Positions 1 through 6,783 of a DNA stretch of 9,989 bases are shown piece by piece. Numbering within the stretch: the first letter of the stretch is position 1; every line of letters begins with the position of its first letter. The translations under genes were made by a program, and so were the position numbers. The notes under the pieces are model-generated. The model saw nothing but the letters and a program-made list of their open reading frames with translations, did no database searches and had not been told where the DNA came from. Origin of the DNA: Thermoleophilia bacterium (lineage in GTDB: Bacteria > Actinomycetota > Thermoleophilia > Gaiellales > SKUG01); contig JAOPYW010000351.1 of the NCBI GenBank assembly GCA_025964405.1, positions 1-9,989 on the forward strand, in the 5' to 3' direction.

Positions 1-1288
1 TGCCGGCGAGGCCGAGCATCGACATGACGGCGATACCCACGCCGAACAGCTCGGCGGTCTGGTACGCGCCGATGATGCCGGCACCGATGACGATGACCGG
101 GAGCGCGGTTGCTTCCATGCCCAGGCCGAGGCCCGAGATGATGTTGGTCGCGTGACCGGTCTCCGACGCTGCGGCGATCTTCTTCACCGGGCGCCACTTG
201 GTGCCGGTGTAGTACTCGGTGATGAACATGAGCAGGCCCGTGATGACGAGACCGATCAACGCTGCGACGAACAGCTCGTTGCTCGAGTAGACCGCATCGT
301 TCTTCGTGTTCGTGAAGCCGTCGTCACCGACGAGACCATCGATCGCGAACCAGATGCCGACCGCTGAGAGGATGGCCGCACCGATGACGCCCTGGTAGAG
401 GGCGCGCATGACGTTGGTGCCCTTCACGAAGAACGTGCCGATGATGCTGGCGATGATGGCGATGCCGCCGATCACGAGCGGCAGCAGGATCGCGTTGCCC
501 AGCTCCCCGCCGTTGAAGCGCAGCGTTGCGAGCACCATGACCGCGACTGCCGTGACCGCGTAGGTCTCGAACAGGTCGGCTGCCATGCCGGCACAGTCAC
601 CCACGTTGTCGCCGACGTTGTCGGCGATCACTGCGGGGTTGCGCGGGTCGTCCTCGGGCAGGCCGGCGTCGATCTTGCCGGAGAGGTCTGCGCCGACGTC
701 GGCTCCCTTGGTGAAGATGCCGCCGCCCAGTCGTGCGAACACGCTGATGAGCGAGCCACCGAAGCCGAGGCCGATGAGGCCCGACGTGATGTCGTCGAGG
801 TCATCGCCCTTGAGCTGCATGTCCATCGGACCGGTCAGGATGCCGTAGTAGCCGGCAACGCCCAGCAGGCCGAAGCCCACGACGAGCAGGCCGGTCACCG
901 CACCACCGCGGAACGCGGTCGAGAGGCCCTTGGCGAGGCCGTGGCGAGCTGCCTCGGCAGTTCGCACGTTCACGCGCACCGAGACGGTCATGCCGACGTA
1001 GCCGGCCGCGCCCGAGAGCACTGCACCGATGACGAAGCCGATACCGGCGTACCAGTCGATGAGGAAGCCGATGAGCAGGGTGACCACGACGCCGACGGCG
1101 GCGATGGTCGTGTACTGACGGTTCAGGTAGGCAGATGCGCCTTCCTGGATCGCGCCTGCAATTTCCTGCATGCGCTCGTTGCCCGCGGGCAACTTGAGGA
1201 GGCTAGCGATCTGCACCACGCCGTACAGGACGCCGAAAGCGCCTGCCAGCAGTGCAAACAGCACGCCATGGTCTGCGAAGAACTCCAC
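1..1288 (-). CDS. hppA: membrane-bound proton-translocating pyrophosphatase (partial, N-terminal 429 codons)
   Basis: This integral membrane pump couples hydrolysis of pyrophosphate to two phosphates with ion export across the cytoplasmic membrane. Translating the minus strand from the GTG at 1288 gives an uninterrupted frame to the window edge; the C-terminus lies outside. The family signature is clear: the substrate-binding DVGADLSGKI at residues 197-206 follows GGGIFTKGA, and the acidic Mg-PPi site DNVGDNVGD is at 223-231. QEGASAYLNRQY is near residues 48-59 and GHATNIISGLGLGMEATALP lies in the last 60 residues. About ten hydrophobic helices of the usual 16 are visible. The GTG start is chosen because AAGGAG (1300-1295) sits 6 nt upstream and no in-frame ATG precedes it. 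The visible part resembles the K+-independent H+-pumping type (Rhodospirillum-like), but the deciding Ala/Lys position is beyond the edge, so that subtype is inference. The membrane pyrophosphatase call itself is very secure. Confidence 0.97.
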   Translation of the reverse strand, partial: MEFFADHGVLFALLAGAFGVLYGVVQIASLLKLPAGNERMQEIAGAIQEGASAYLNRQYTTIAAVGVVVTLLIGFLIDWYAGIGFVIGAVLSGAAGYVGMTVSVRVNVRTAEAARHGLAKGLSTAFRGGAVTGLLVVGFGLLGVAGYYGILTGPMDMQLKGDDLDDITSGLIGLGFGGSLISVFARLGGGIFTKGADVGADLSGKIDAGLPEDDPRNPAVIADNVGDNVGDCAGMAADLFETYAVTAVAVMVLATLRFNGGELGNAILLPLVIGGIAIIASIIGTFFVKGTNVMRALYQGVIGAAILSAVGIWFAIDGLVGDDGFTNTKNDAVYSSNELFVAALIGLVITGLLMFITEYYTGTKWRPVKKIAAASETGHATNIISGLGLGMEATALPVIVIGAGIIGAYQTAELFGVGIAVMSMLGLAG

Positions 1289-1294
1289 GATTCT

Positions 1295-1333
1295 CTCCTT
1301 GGAACTGAGGTCGGTTCCAGGAGCGGAACCGAC
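1295..1333 (-). promoter_or_regulatory. hppA leader with two mutually exclusive hairpins, one covering the Shine-Dalgarno
   Basis: In the minus-strand RNA, GTCGGTTCC (1333-1325) pairs perfectly with GGAACCGAC (1318-1310) around the loop GCTCCT, a 9-bp stem. Alternatively CTCCTGGAAC (1323-1314) pairs with GTTCCAAGGAG (1305-1295), giving 10 bp with a single bulged A. This second stem contains the whole hppA Shine-Dalgarno AAGGAG. Both use bases 1318-1314, so they cannot form together. The pairing is read directly from the sequence. A regulatory role is inference, and the dyad could instead be a DNA operator. No recognised riboswitch class is identified. Confidence 0.45.
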
Positions 1334-1415
1334 ACGAATGGTCGAATGAATCCGCTTCCGGATCGCGCAACGCGAACCATGGCCGGGGGGAACGGCGCGA
1401 TGCTAACCCAACCGT

Positions 1416-1436
1416 CGGACGACTGCACGTCGTCCG
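1416..1436. promoter_or_regulatory. 8-bp perfect dyad in the divergent intergenic region
   Basis: CGGACGAC and GTCGTCCG flank the 5-nt centre TGCAC. The symmetry is extended by CCAA (1408-1411) and TTGG (1437-1440) if four bases bulge out on the left. It lies between two divergent start codons, so a terminator is unlikely; a regulator-binding site or a leader hairpin is more plausible. No regulator family can be named from the sequence. The remaining 1334-1532 sequence shows nothing else recognisable, and no convincing -35 element was found on either strand. Confidence 0.35.
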
Positions 1437-1532
1437 TTGGAGCCTCCAAGCAACTGGCAGAGGTGCATTCACGAGCACGACCTACCTGCAGAAGTCTCAC
1501 GAAAGCAGACCCTATAGCCGATGTACAGCACC

Positions 1533-1545
1533 TATGTTCGGCACC
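1533..1545 (+). promoter_or_regulatory. predicted -10 element for leaderless start at 1546
   Basis: TATGTT (1533-1538) fits the actinobacterial -10 consensus TAnnnT and ends exactly 7 nt before the ATG at 1546. Transcription would therefore begin at or next to the start codon. No Shine-Dalgarno sequence is present before either ATG 1534 or ATG 1546. No good -35 match is seen 16-18 nt upstream. Confidence 0.4.
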
Positions 1546-3705
1546 ATGCATCGACGACTTCGCGCCCTCACGATCGGCGCCTCGCTTCTCGCCCTCTGTG
1601 CGTGCGGGGCCTCGCTCACCATGGGGAGCACGGCGCACGCCGACGGCGACCTCAGGCTCGATGCCCGCCAACCCATGGCGCCCCACGCCATCGCGCGCTT
1701 CAACGAGGCACATTCCGCTGCGCTCCTCACGCAAGCCCCGACATCCGTTCGCGGTCGATGCGTGACCACGATCTACGTGCCCGGTCAGGGCCCGTCGTGC
1801 CGCTTCGGCGATACCAACCTCTGGGGGGTGCGGCTCCGTGACGGCACGACTGCCGTGACCCACGGAGCGGACATCCTCCCCTCCACGGCTCCGGTGATCG
1901 ATCCCGAGACCGCGCTCGGCCTGCAGGATGCCGGCGACCTCACCACCTACCCCGCCGACAGCGGTTTCGTCACGTGCGCGACCGACGCACGCACACCGCA
2001 CTACACGGCGATCTACGCTCGTCGGTCAGGGTCGACCGCGATCGAGGCCGATGTGAAGAAATCCATTCGGGCAGCACTGCGCCAGGCCAGTGAATTCACT
2101 CGCGCCCAATCGATCGCCCAAGGTTCGGCCGTCAGTGCGGGTGTCACCATGCGGTTCGCCTGTGCGGCTGACCAGATCGACGTTCGAACCGCCAACGTGG
2201 GCACGACAGGCCCGATCGGCTTCGTCCAGCTCATCGACGCGGTCGAAGCCACAGGCGTCAACGCCAGCAACACTTCCACCTCGCGCATGGTGATATTCAG
2301 CGATCAACCGAACTCCAGCAACGCTGCGGGACAAGGCTACGTCTATCCCGACGATCGGGCCACGACGGGCAATTTCAACAACGACGCAGATCTCGTCGCG
2401 GCGCACTACCTCGTCTCCGATCCGAGCACACCTACGGCCTACTGGGACATCTTCATCCACGAGATGTTCCACAACTTCGGCGCGACGCAGGACGCCGCTC
2501 CGGATGCGAACGGCGAAGGCCACTGCGACACCGACAAGGACGTCATGTGTTACCAGGAACAGGCGACCACACAGAACGGCCGCGGCGTCACCGCCGGCAC
2601 CGCGTTGCCGACCTACTCGGTCGCCGCCTGCGGCACCACCAAGCTCGACTGTGGCGGCAACACGTACTTCAATGCAGGACCGGCTCCGACCGGTTGGATC
2701 GCGACCCACTGGAACGCGGGGCATCCGCGCAACAGGTGGCTCGACTTCGGCACGCGCAACATCGACACGATCGCACCCGCGACTCCGGGCGGCGTGCGTG
2801 CGACCGCCGTGACGCCGACCAGCGCCACGATCGCCTGGGATGCGGTGAATGACGACACCGCCGGCGCCGTCAGCTATCGGGTCTACGTGCGACCCAGCGG
2901 GGGCTCGACCTCCCTCGTCGAAGCCGGCACCGGACTGACCACGACGTTGTCGAACCTCGCGCCGGGGTCGACGATCAACGCCCGTATCGACGCGCGCGAC
3001 GCCGCCGGCAACCTCTCCCTGCGCGGCCCCGAGACGTCGATCGCCCTTCCGGGTGACGGCACCGCAGTGACGGGTGGCGGCGTGGTCGACGCGCAGCCGA
3101 AGGCCGGGGCCGCCCCGGGTCGACCCAGTTTCCCGGTCATCTCGAGCCTCACCGCCCGCACTGCCCGCATCACGTGGAAGCGCGCCGAGCGTGGCGGAGC
3201 CGTCGTGTCGTGGCGGGTTCGCACCCAGCCCGCGGGTGGTCGCCCGTCATCGGTCTACGTGCCGGCCACCGACCTGTCGGCGACCGTGGCTGTGGTTCCG
3301 GGAGTCCCGACGACGGTGTTCGTCGATGCGGTGAACGACGCCGGTACGACGACGAGCCTGGCCACCCGGGTCGTCGGCCGAACGGCGGGCTCGACCTGCA
3401 CGTGGAGCGAACGCGACACGACCGCGCCCCGCAAGCCGAGCGGCCTTCGGGTCAGCTCACGCGGACGCACGAAGGTCGTGCTGCGGTTCCGACCGGCAAC
3501 CGATCGATCGATCTGCGCGTACCAGACGGTGCGGCTCGTCAGGGGCACCTGGCGGGCGGTCGGCGCTCCGCTCGCGTTCGCCGCGCGCGTTGCCGCCTTC
3601 ACCGGCTTGACCCGCAATGCCGCCCAACAGCTCGGCATCCGTTCGATCGACGCGTCCGGCAACGTCTCGGCCACCGTGAAGGTCATCGCACGCACGACGC
3701 GGTGA
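1546..3705 (+). CDS. secreted HExxH metalloprotease-like protein with three fibronectin type III domains
   Basis: This is predicted to be an exported zinc-dependent peptidase acting outside the cell. From ATG 1546 it has 719 residues; an in-frame ATG at 1534 would add MFGT, but that ATG lies inside the likely -10 box, and numbering below counts from it. The N-terminus MHRRLRALTIGASLLALCAC is a classic signal peptide with a probable signal peptidase I site after TAHA; the Cys residues do not make a proper lipobox. The catalytic-type motif HEMFHNFG is at 309-316, followed by GHC (His330) and a Met-turn-like DVMCY with Met338. Cys331 and Cys340, and two later Cys, may form disulfides. Fibronectin-III domains span about 416-506, 529-617 and 628-723, the last ending at the stop. 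The usual third metzincin ligand position (HExxHxxGxxH) is Gln here, so the zinc site is atypical. I know of similar HE..HN.GA..HC..D.DVMCY proteins in actinobacterial secretomes, of unknown substrate. Peptidase activity is inferred. Confidence 0.82.
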   Translation: MHRRLRALTIGASLLALCACGASLTMGSTAHADGDLRLDARQPMAPHAIARFNEAHSAALLTQAPTSVRGRCVTTIYVPGQGPSCRFGDTNLWGVRLRDGTTAVTHGADILPSTAPVIDPETALGLQDAGDLTTYPADSGFVTCATDARTPHYTAIYARRSGSTAIEADVKKSIRAALRQASEFTRAQSIAQGSAVSAGVTMRFACAADQIDVRTANVGTTGPIGFVQLIDAVEATGVNASNTSTSRMVIFSDQPNSSNAAGQGYVYPDDRATTGNFNNDADLVAAHYLVSDPSTPTAYWDIFIHEMFHNFGATQDAAPDANGEGHCDTDKDVMCYQEQATTQNGRGVTAGTALPTYSVAACGTTKLDCGGNTYFNAGPAPTGWIATHWNAGHPRNRWLDFGTRNIDTIAPATPGGVRATAVTPTSATIAWDAVNDDTAGAVSYRVYVRPSGGSTSLVEAGTGLTTTLSNLAPGSTINARIDARDAAGNLSLRGPETSIALPGDGTAVTGGGVVDAQPKAGAAPGRPSFPVISSLTARTARITWKRAERGGAVVSWRVRTQPAGGRPSSVYVPATDLSATVAVVPGVPTTVFVDAVNDAGTTTSLATRVVGRTAGSTCTWSERDTTAPRKPSGLRVSSRGRTKVVLRFRPATDRSICAYQTVRLVRGTWRAVGAPLAFAARVAAFTGLTRNAAQQLGIRSIDASGNVSATVKVIARTTR

Positions 3706-3716
3706 CGGCCCATGCC

Positions 3717-3735
3717 CGCCCAAGTCGGATGGGCG
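3717..3735. terminator. short hairpin in the convergent gap, possible bidirectional terminator
   Basis: CGCCCA (3717-3722) and TGGGCG (3730-3735) form a 6-bp stem with a 7-nt loop, in the 34-bp gap between two convergent stop codons. A competing stem joins GCCCAT (3708-3713) with ATGGGC (3729-3734). There is no T-tract on either side, so this is not a canonical intrinsic terminator. The placement is the main argument. Confidence 0.3.
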
Positions 3736-3739
3736 CCCG

Positions 3740-4969
3740 CTAGGTGAAGGCGGGCTCGTCGGCGCTCGACATCGTCGCGTCGATGACGCCCCGGTAGGCG
3801 GCGTGGAGGTCATTGCCCGCGGCCTCGTAGAGCTCGCGCTGCCAATGACCGCTGTTGCCGGCGTCGAGGAGCTGCTGCGCGCGGTCGAGGCCGGCATCGA
3901 GGCCGAGTCCGTTCGCGTCGCTCGCCAGCCGTGCCTGCGCGATCAGGCGGCCGATGGCTTCTGCCGCACAGACCAGTCGTGAACCGGGGAGGTCGATGAA
4001 CGTGGCGGCCGTGCCGAAGCGTGCGGCCCGCCAGGCGTTCTCGTCGATGAGTTCGCTCGCGACCGGCGGCGGCAGCTCCCCCGCATCGTCGAGTGCGGCG
4101 AGGTGCGCGATCGTTCCTGATGCGAGCGCTGCGAGCGCCAGGGTGTCGCGCACGTCGGGTTGTCCGTCGAACATGCGCAGCTCGATCGTGCCGTGGAGCA
4201 CGTGCGGACGCGTGTTCCACCAGACCTGGCCGGTCGACATGACCGCACCGGTGTCGAGCAGCCAGCGCAGGTGGTCGAGGTAGCCGTCGAGCGTGCCGAA
4301 GATCGGGGCGACGTTCGCACGCGGGAAGGCACGCGAGAAGATGATCGAACGCGACGACGCGAAGCCGGTGTCGAGCCCGTCGAGGAACGGCGAGGAGCCG
4401 CTCAGCGCGAGCAGGTAGGGCGCGTAGTTGCGGAGCGCGTCGTGCACGCGGATGGCGCGATCGGCCCCGCGCACGCCCACGTGCACGTGCAGGCCGAAGG
4501 TGTTGTTGCGCTTCGCCACGAAGCGCATGCGCTCGACGAGCTGCTCGTAGTAGGGCAGCGGCACGGTGACCTGTTCGCGGTAGTCGGCCCACGGATGCGT
4601 ACCGCTCGCGGCCATGAGCGCATTCGTCTTGCGCGCAGCGACCATCACGCGACGGCGGATGTCGGTGAGCTCCTCGACGGCACCACTCCAGGTCTCGCAG
4701 CGACCGGTGCGGAACTCGATCTCGCTGGCGAGCAGCTCGCCCGCCACCTCGCGCTCGAGCCCCTCGGCCTCGGCAGCGGCGCGCAGCTCCTCATACCTCG
4801 GACGCAGGTCGAGCGTCTCGGGATCGCAGATCGCGAACTCCTCCTCGATGCCGAGCGTGCCGTCGGTCGATGCCTCGAATCGCTCGCGTGTCGCGTCGAG
4901 CTCGGCGAGCTGGGCGGGGTCGACCGTGAAGGGGCGGGTCGCATCGTCTGCGGCGGGCGGTGGCGTCAT
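3740..4969 (-). CDS. YbdK/GCS2-family carboxylate-amine ligase (glutamate--cysteine ligase-like)
   Basis: This cytoplasmic ATP-dependent enzyme belongs to the family that joins a carboxylate to an amine, as in gamma-glutamylcysteine formation. The protein has 409 residues from ATG 4969, somewhat longer than E. coli YbdK (about 372) because of an N-terminal extension of some 35 residues rich in Pro and Ala. Family marks, numbered from 4969, are GIEEEF at 40-45 with the metal-binding Glu trio 42-44. Further along come NNTFGLHVHVGV, then ALSGSSPFLDGLDTGFASSR, and WWNTRPHVLHGTIELRMFDGQ. No in-frame disruption is seen. ATG 4969 is preferred because TATGAT ends 7 nt upstream with no Shine-Dalgarno, suggesting a leaderless mRNA. 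ATG 4981 (four residues longer) overlaps that box, and GTG/ATG starts up to 5059 would run into the divergent promoter region. It could act as a weak glutamate-cysteine ligase or on another amine; the neighbours give no substrate clue. The family is secure, the substrate is not. Confidence 0.9.
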   Translation of the reverse strand: MTPPPAADDATRPFTVDPAQLAELDATRERFEASTDGTLGIEEEFAICDPETLDLRPRYEELRAAAEAEGLEREVAGELLASEIEFRTGRCETWSGAVEELTDIRRRVMVAARKTNALMAASGTHPWADYREQVTVPLPYYEQLVERMRFVAKRNNTFGLHVHVGVRGADRAIRVHDALRNYAPYLLALSGSSPFLDGLDTGFASSRSIIFSRAFPRANVAPIFGTLDGYLDHLRWLLDTGAVMSTGQVWWNTRPHVLHGTIELRMFDGQPDVRDTLALAALASGTIAHLAALDDAGELPPPVASELIDENAWRAARFGTAATFIDLPGSRLVCAAEAIGRLIAQARLASDANGLGLDAGLDRAQQLLDAGNSGHWQRELYEAAGNDLHAAYRGVIDATMSSADEPAFT

Positions 4970-4982
4970 TCGCGCGATCATA
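4970..4982 (-). promoter_or_regulatory. predicted -10 element for leaderless start at 4969
   Basis: On the minus strand TATGAT (4982-4977) is one base from TATAAT and fits TAnnnT. It is followed by exactly 7 nt and then the ATG at 4969, placing the transcription start on the start codon. No Shine-Dalgarno is visible. This is the same arrangement and spacing as in front of the secreted protein gene. No good -35 is seen. The rest of the divergent gap up to 5076 has no clear promoter for the plus-strand operon. Confidence 0.45.
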
Positions 4983-5076
4983 CGGCACCAATCGCCGTCG
5001 CTCGTTCGAATCGGCGCAACAATCTGCCTCGGCTTCACGAAGGAACGGTAGGGACGCAACGACCTTCTGTGGGGAC

Positions 5077-6783
5077 ATGAACCGAGCTCGACTCATCACT
5101 ATTGCTGGAATCGTCGTCTTCGCGACCGTTCTGATCGCTTTCGGACCAGCGCCCGAGAAGCCGGGGCACGACAACGTGCTGCGCCTCGCGGCCACGTCGC
5201 CGCCGGATTCGCTCGACTCCGCCGTGTCGTACATGGCGGCCTCGTGGAACCTGCAGGTCAACGTCTACAACGGCCTGCTGACGTACAAGAAGGTCGCGGG
5301 TCACGACGGCAACACGCTCGTGCCCGACATCGCCGAGGCGATGCCCGTCATGAGCGACGGCGGCAAGACGCTCACCTTCCACCTGCGCAAGGGAGTCATG
5401 TTCGGACCGCCGGCCAAGCGCGAGGTGCTGCCCTCCGACTTCAAGTACACCTTCGAGCGCAACGCGAAGATCCCGTCGCAGGGCTCCTTCTACTACTCGG
5501 TCGTCAACGGCTTCGACCAGGTCGCCAAGACCAAGAAGGGCTCGATCAGCGGCATCGACGCCGACGATCAGGCACGTACGCTCGTGTTCCACCTGAGCCG
5601 CCCGGATGCGACCTTCCTCAACGTGCTGGCCATGCCCTTCTCCTTCGTGGTGCCCAAGGGCCTGCCCCTCAAGGACATGTCGCAGGATGGGTTCTCCTCC
5701 GCCACCGGCCCGTACATGTTCACCGAGTACGATCCGTCGCGCCGCATCGTCATGAAGCGCAACCCCTCCTTCAAGGAGTGGACGAAGGATTCGCCCGACG
5801 GACACGTCGACGAGATCCAGATGCAGCTCGGCGTGAGCCAGGACAACGCGATCACGCTGTTCACGCAGGACAAGGTCGACGTGCCGCTCACCGGTATCCC
5901 GACCTCGAAGCTCCCGTGGATCATGAACAGCAAGGAGTGGCGCCCCTACCTGCACCTCGAGGAGACGACGCGCACGCCCTACATCTGGATGAACAACACG
6001 ACCAAGCCCTTCGACAACGTCAAGGTGCGGCAGGCCGTCAACTGGGCGATCAACCGTCGCGCCCTGGTGAAGCTGGGCGGCGGCACGGGCGTGCCGAGTT
6101 CGACCATCCTTCCGCCCGCGATGCCGGGCTACACGGGCAAGAACCTCTACCCGAAGCAGGACCTCGCGAAGGCGAAGCAGCTCATGCAGGAGAGCGGCGC
6201 CGACATGAACCAGGAGATCACCATCTGGTGCACCTCGGTGGCACCGTCGCCCGACATGGCGTCCTACCTCCAGGCCCAGCTGAAGTCGGTCGGCTTCACC
6301 AAGACGCGTACGCGCTGCGTCGACTCCTCCGCCTACTACCAGGTGACCGGAGCCGTGGCGACGCACGCCCAGATCGGCTTCGCCAGCTGGGGCGCCGACT
6401 TCCCCGAGGGCTCCAACTTCATCGACGTGCTCTTCAACGGCAAGTACATCAACCCGGTGCAGCCCAACAACATGGCGCGCTACCGCGGCAAGGACAAGGA
6501 GATCGACGCCGCCAACCTGCTCATGGACTTCGACGCACGGGCCAAGGCGTGGGGCCAGCTCGACGAGGAGATCCAGGCCGATGCGCCGTGGGCGGCACTG
6601 TCGCACGGCATCGCTCGGGAGCTGGTCGGCAAGCGCGTGGGCGACTACGTCTACCACCCGGTCTACGAGATGCTCTACATGAAGGCCACGGTCGACGGCA
6701 GCGGCACGCCGAACGACAAGGAACACGAGCACGAGCCCAAGATGCCCGGCTCCGACGATGACAAGGGAGGTGACGATTCATGA
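5077..6783 (+). CDS. ABC importer substrate-binding protein, SBP_bac_5 (oligopeptide/dipeptide type)
   Basis: This extracytoplasmic receptor delivers peptides or a similar solute to the two permeases encoded next. It has 568 residues, typical for the family. SBP_bac_5 hallmarks include LDSAVSYMAASWNLQVNVYN near residues 46-65, TLTFHLRKGVMF at 98-109 and FKYTFERN soon after, then SATGPYMFTEYDP and VRQAVNWAINRRALV. The N-terminus has two Arg then a hydrophobic run LITIAGIVVFATVLIAFG, a signal peptide or membrane anchor. There is no lipobox Cys, unlike most Gram-positive binding proteins. The last 26 residues are a hydrophilic tail with HEHE and SDDDKGGDDS. Two Cys (in TIWCTS and TRCVDS) could form a disulfide. 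ATG 5077 is chosen because the longer in-frame ATG at 4960 would overlap the divergent ligase gene and add 39 residues before the signal peptide. Its Shine-Dalgarno is poor: only GGGG, 2 nt away. The stop overlaps the next gene's ATG. The substrate is unknown. Confidence 0.93.
   Translation: MNRARLITIAGIVVFATVLIAFGPAPEKPGHDNVLRLAATSPPDSLDSAVSYMAASWNLQVNVYNGLLTYKKVAGHDGNTLVPDIAEAMPVMSDGGKTLTFHLRKGVMFGPPAKREVLPSDFKYTFERNAKIPSQGSFYYSVVNGFDQVAKTKKGSISGIDADDQARTLVFHLSRPDATFLNVLAMPFSFVVPKGLPLKDMSQDGFSSATGPYMFTEYDPSRRIVMKRNPSFKEWTKDSPDGHVDEIQMQLGVSQDNAITLFTQDKVDVPLTGIPTSKLPWIMNSKEWRPYLHLEETTRTPYIWMNNTTKPFDNVKVRQAVNWAINRRALVKLGGGTGVPSSTILPPAMPGYTGKNLYPKQDLAKAKQLMQESGADMNQEITIWCTSVAPSPDMASYLQAQLKSVGFTKTRTRCVDSSAYYQVTGAVATHAQIGFASWGADFPEGSNFIDVLFNGKYINPVQPNNMARYRGKDKEIDAANLLMDFDARAKAWGQLDEEIQADAPWAALSHGIARELVGKRVGDYVYHPVYEMLYMKATVDGSGTPNDKEHEHEPKMPGSDDDKGGDDS
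6763..6773 (+). promoter_or_regulatory. strong ribosome binding site of the DppC-type permease, inside the binding-protein gene
   Basis: AAGGGAGGTGA is close to a full match to the 16S rRNA 3' end, and its GGAGG ends 9 nt before the ATG at 6780. It lies within the last codons of the upstream gene and encodes part of the Lys-Gly-Gly-Asp tail, so re-initiation at the ATGA overlap does not depend on coupling alone. Confidence 0.75.

Noticed and set aside
1588..1608. Possible lipobox in the secreted protein (LCAC)
   Set aside because: Cys occupies the -2 position and Leu-Ala-Leu-Cys also fails the consensus; the later AHA site fits signal peptidase I better.
941..1765. Plus-strand open frame of about 274 codons antisense to hppA
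   Set aside because: It lies opposite secure hppA coding sequence and its product lacks any family signature.
1123..2001. Minus-strand open frame of about 292 codons crossing the hppA start and the secreted protein gene
   Set aside because: It overlaps two well-supported genes and the intergenic dyads. The protein has no recognisable domain and an Arg/Ser/Ala-rich shadow composition.
4960..5076. Upstream start for the substrate-binding protein at ATG 4960
   Set aside because: It would place 39 polar residues before an obvious signal sequence and overlap the divergent ligase gene and its -10 box.
4160..5080. Plus-strand open frame of about 306 codons antisense to the carboxylate-amine ligase
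   Set aside because: It is a complementary-strand shadow of a gene with clear GCS2 motifs; the translation is repetitive and acidic/Arg-rich.
5035..6732. Long minus-strand open frame (about 565 codons) opposite the substrate-binding protein gene
   Set aside because: The translation is low-complexity, rich in Arg, Val, His, Leu and Gly with no family motif. It mirrors the GC-ending codons of the real gene and would cover the divergent ligase promoter.
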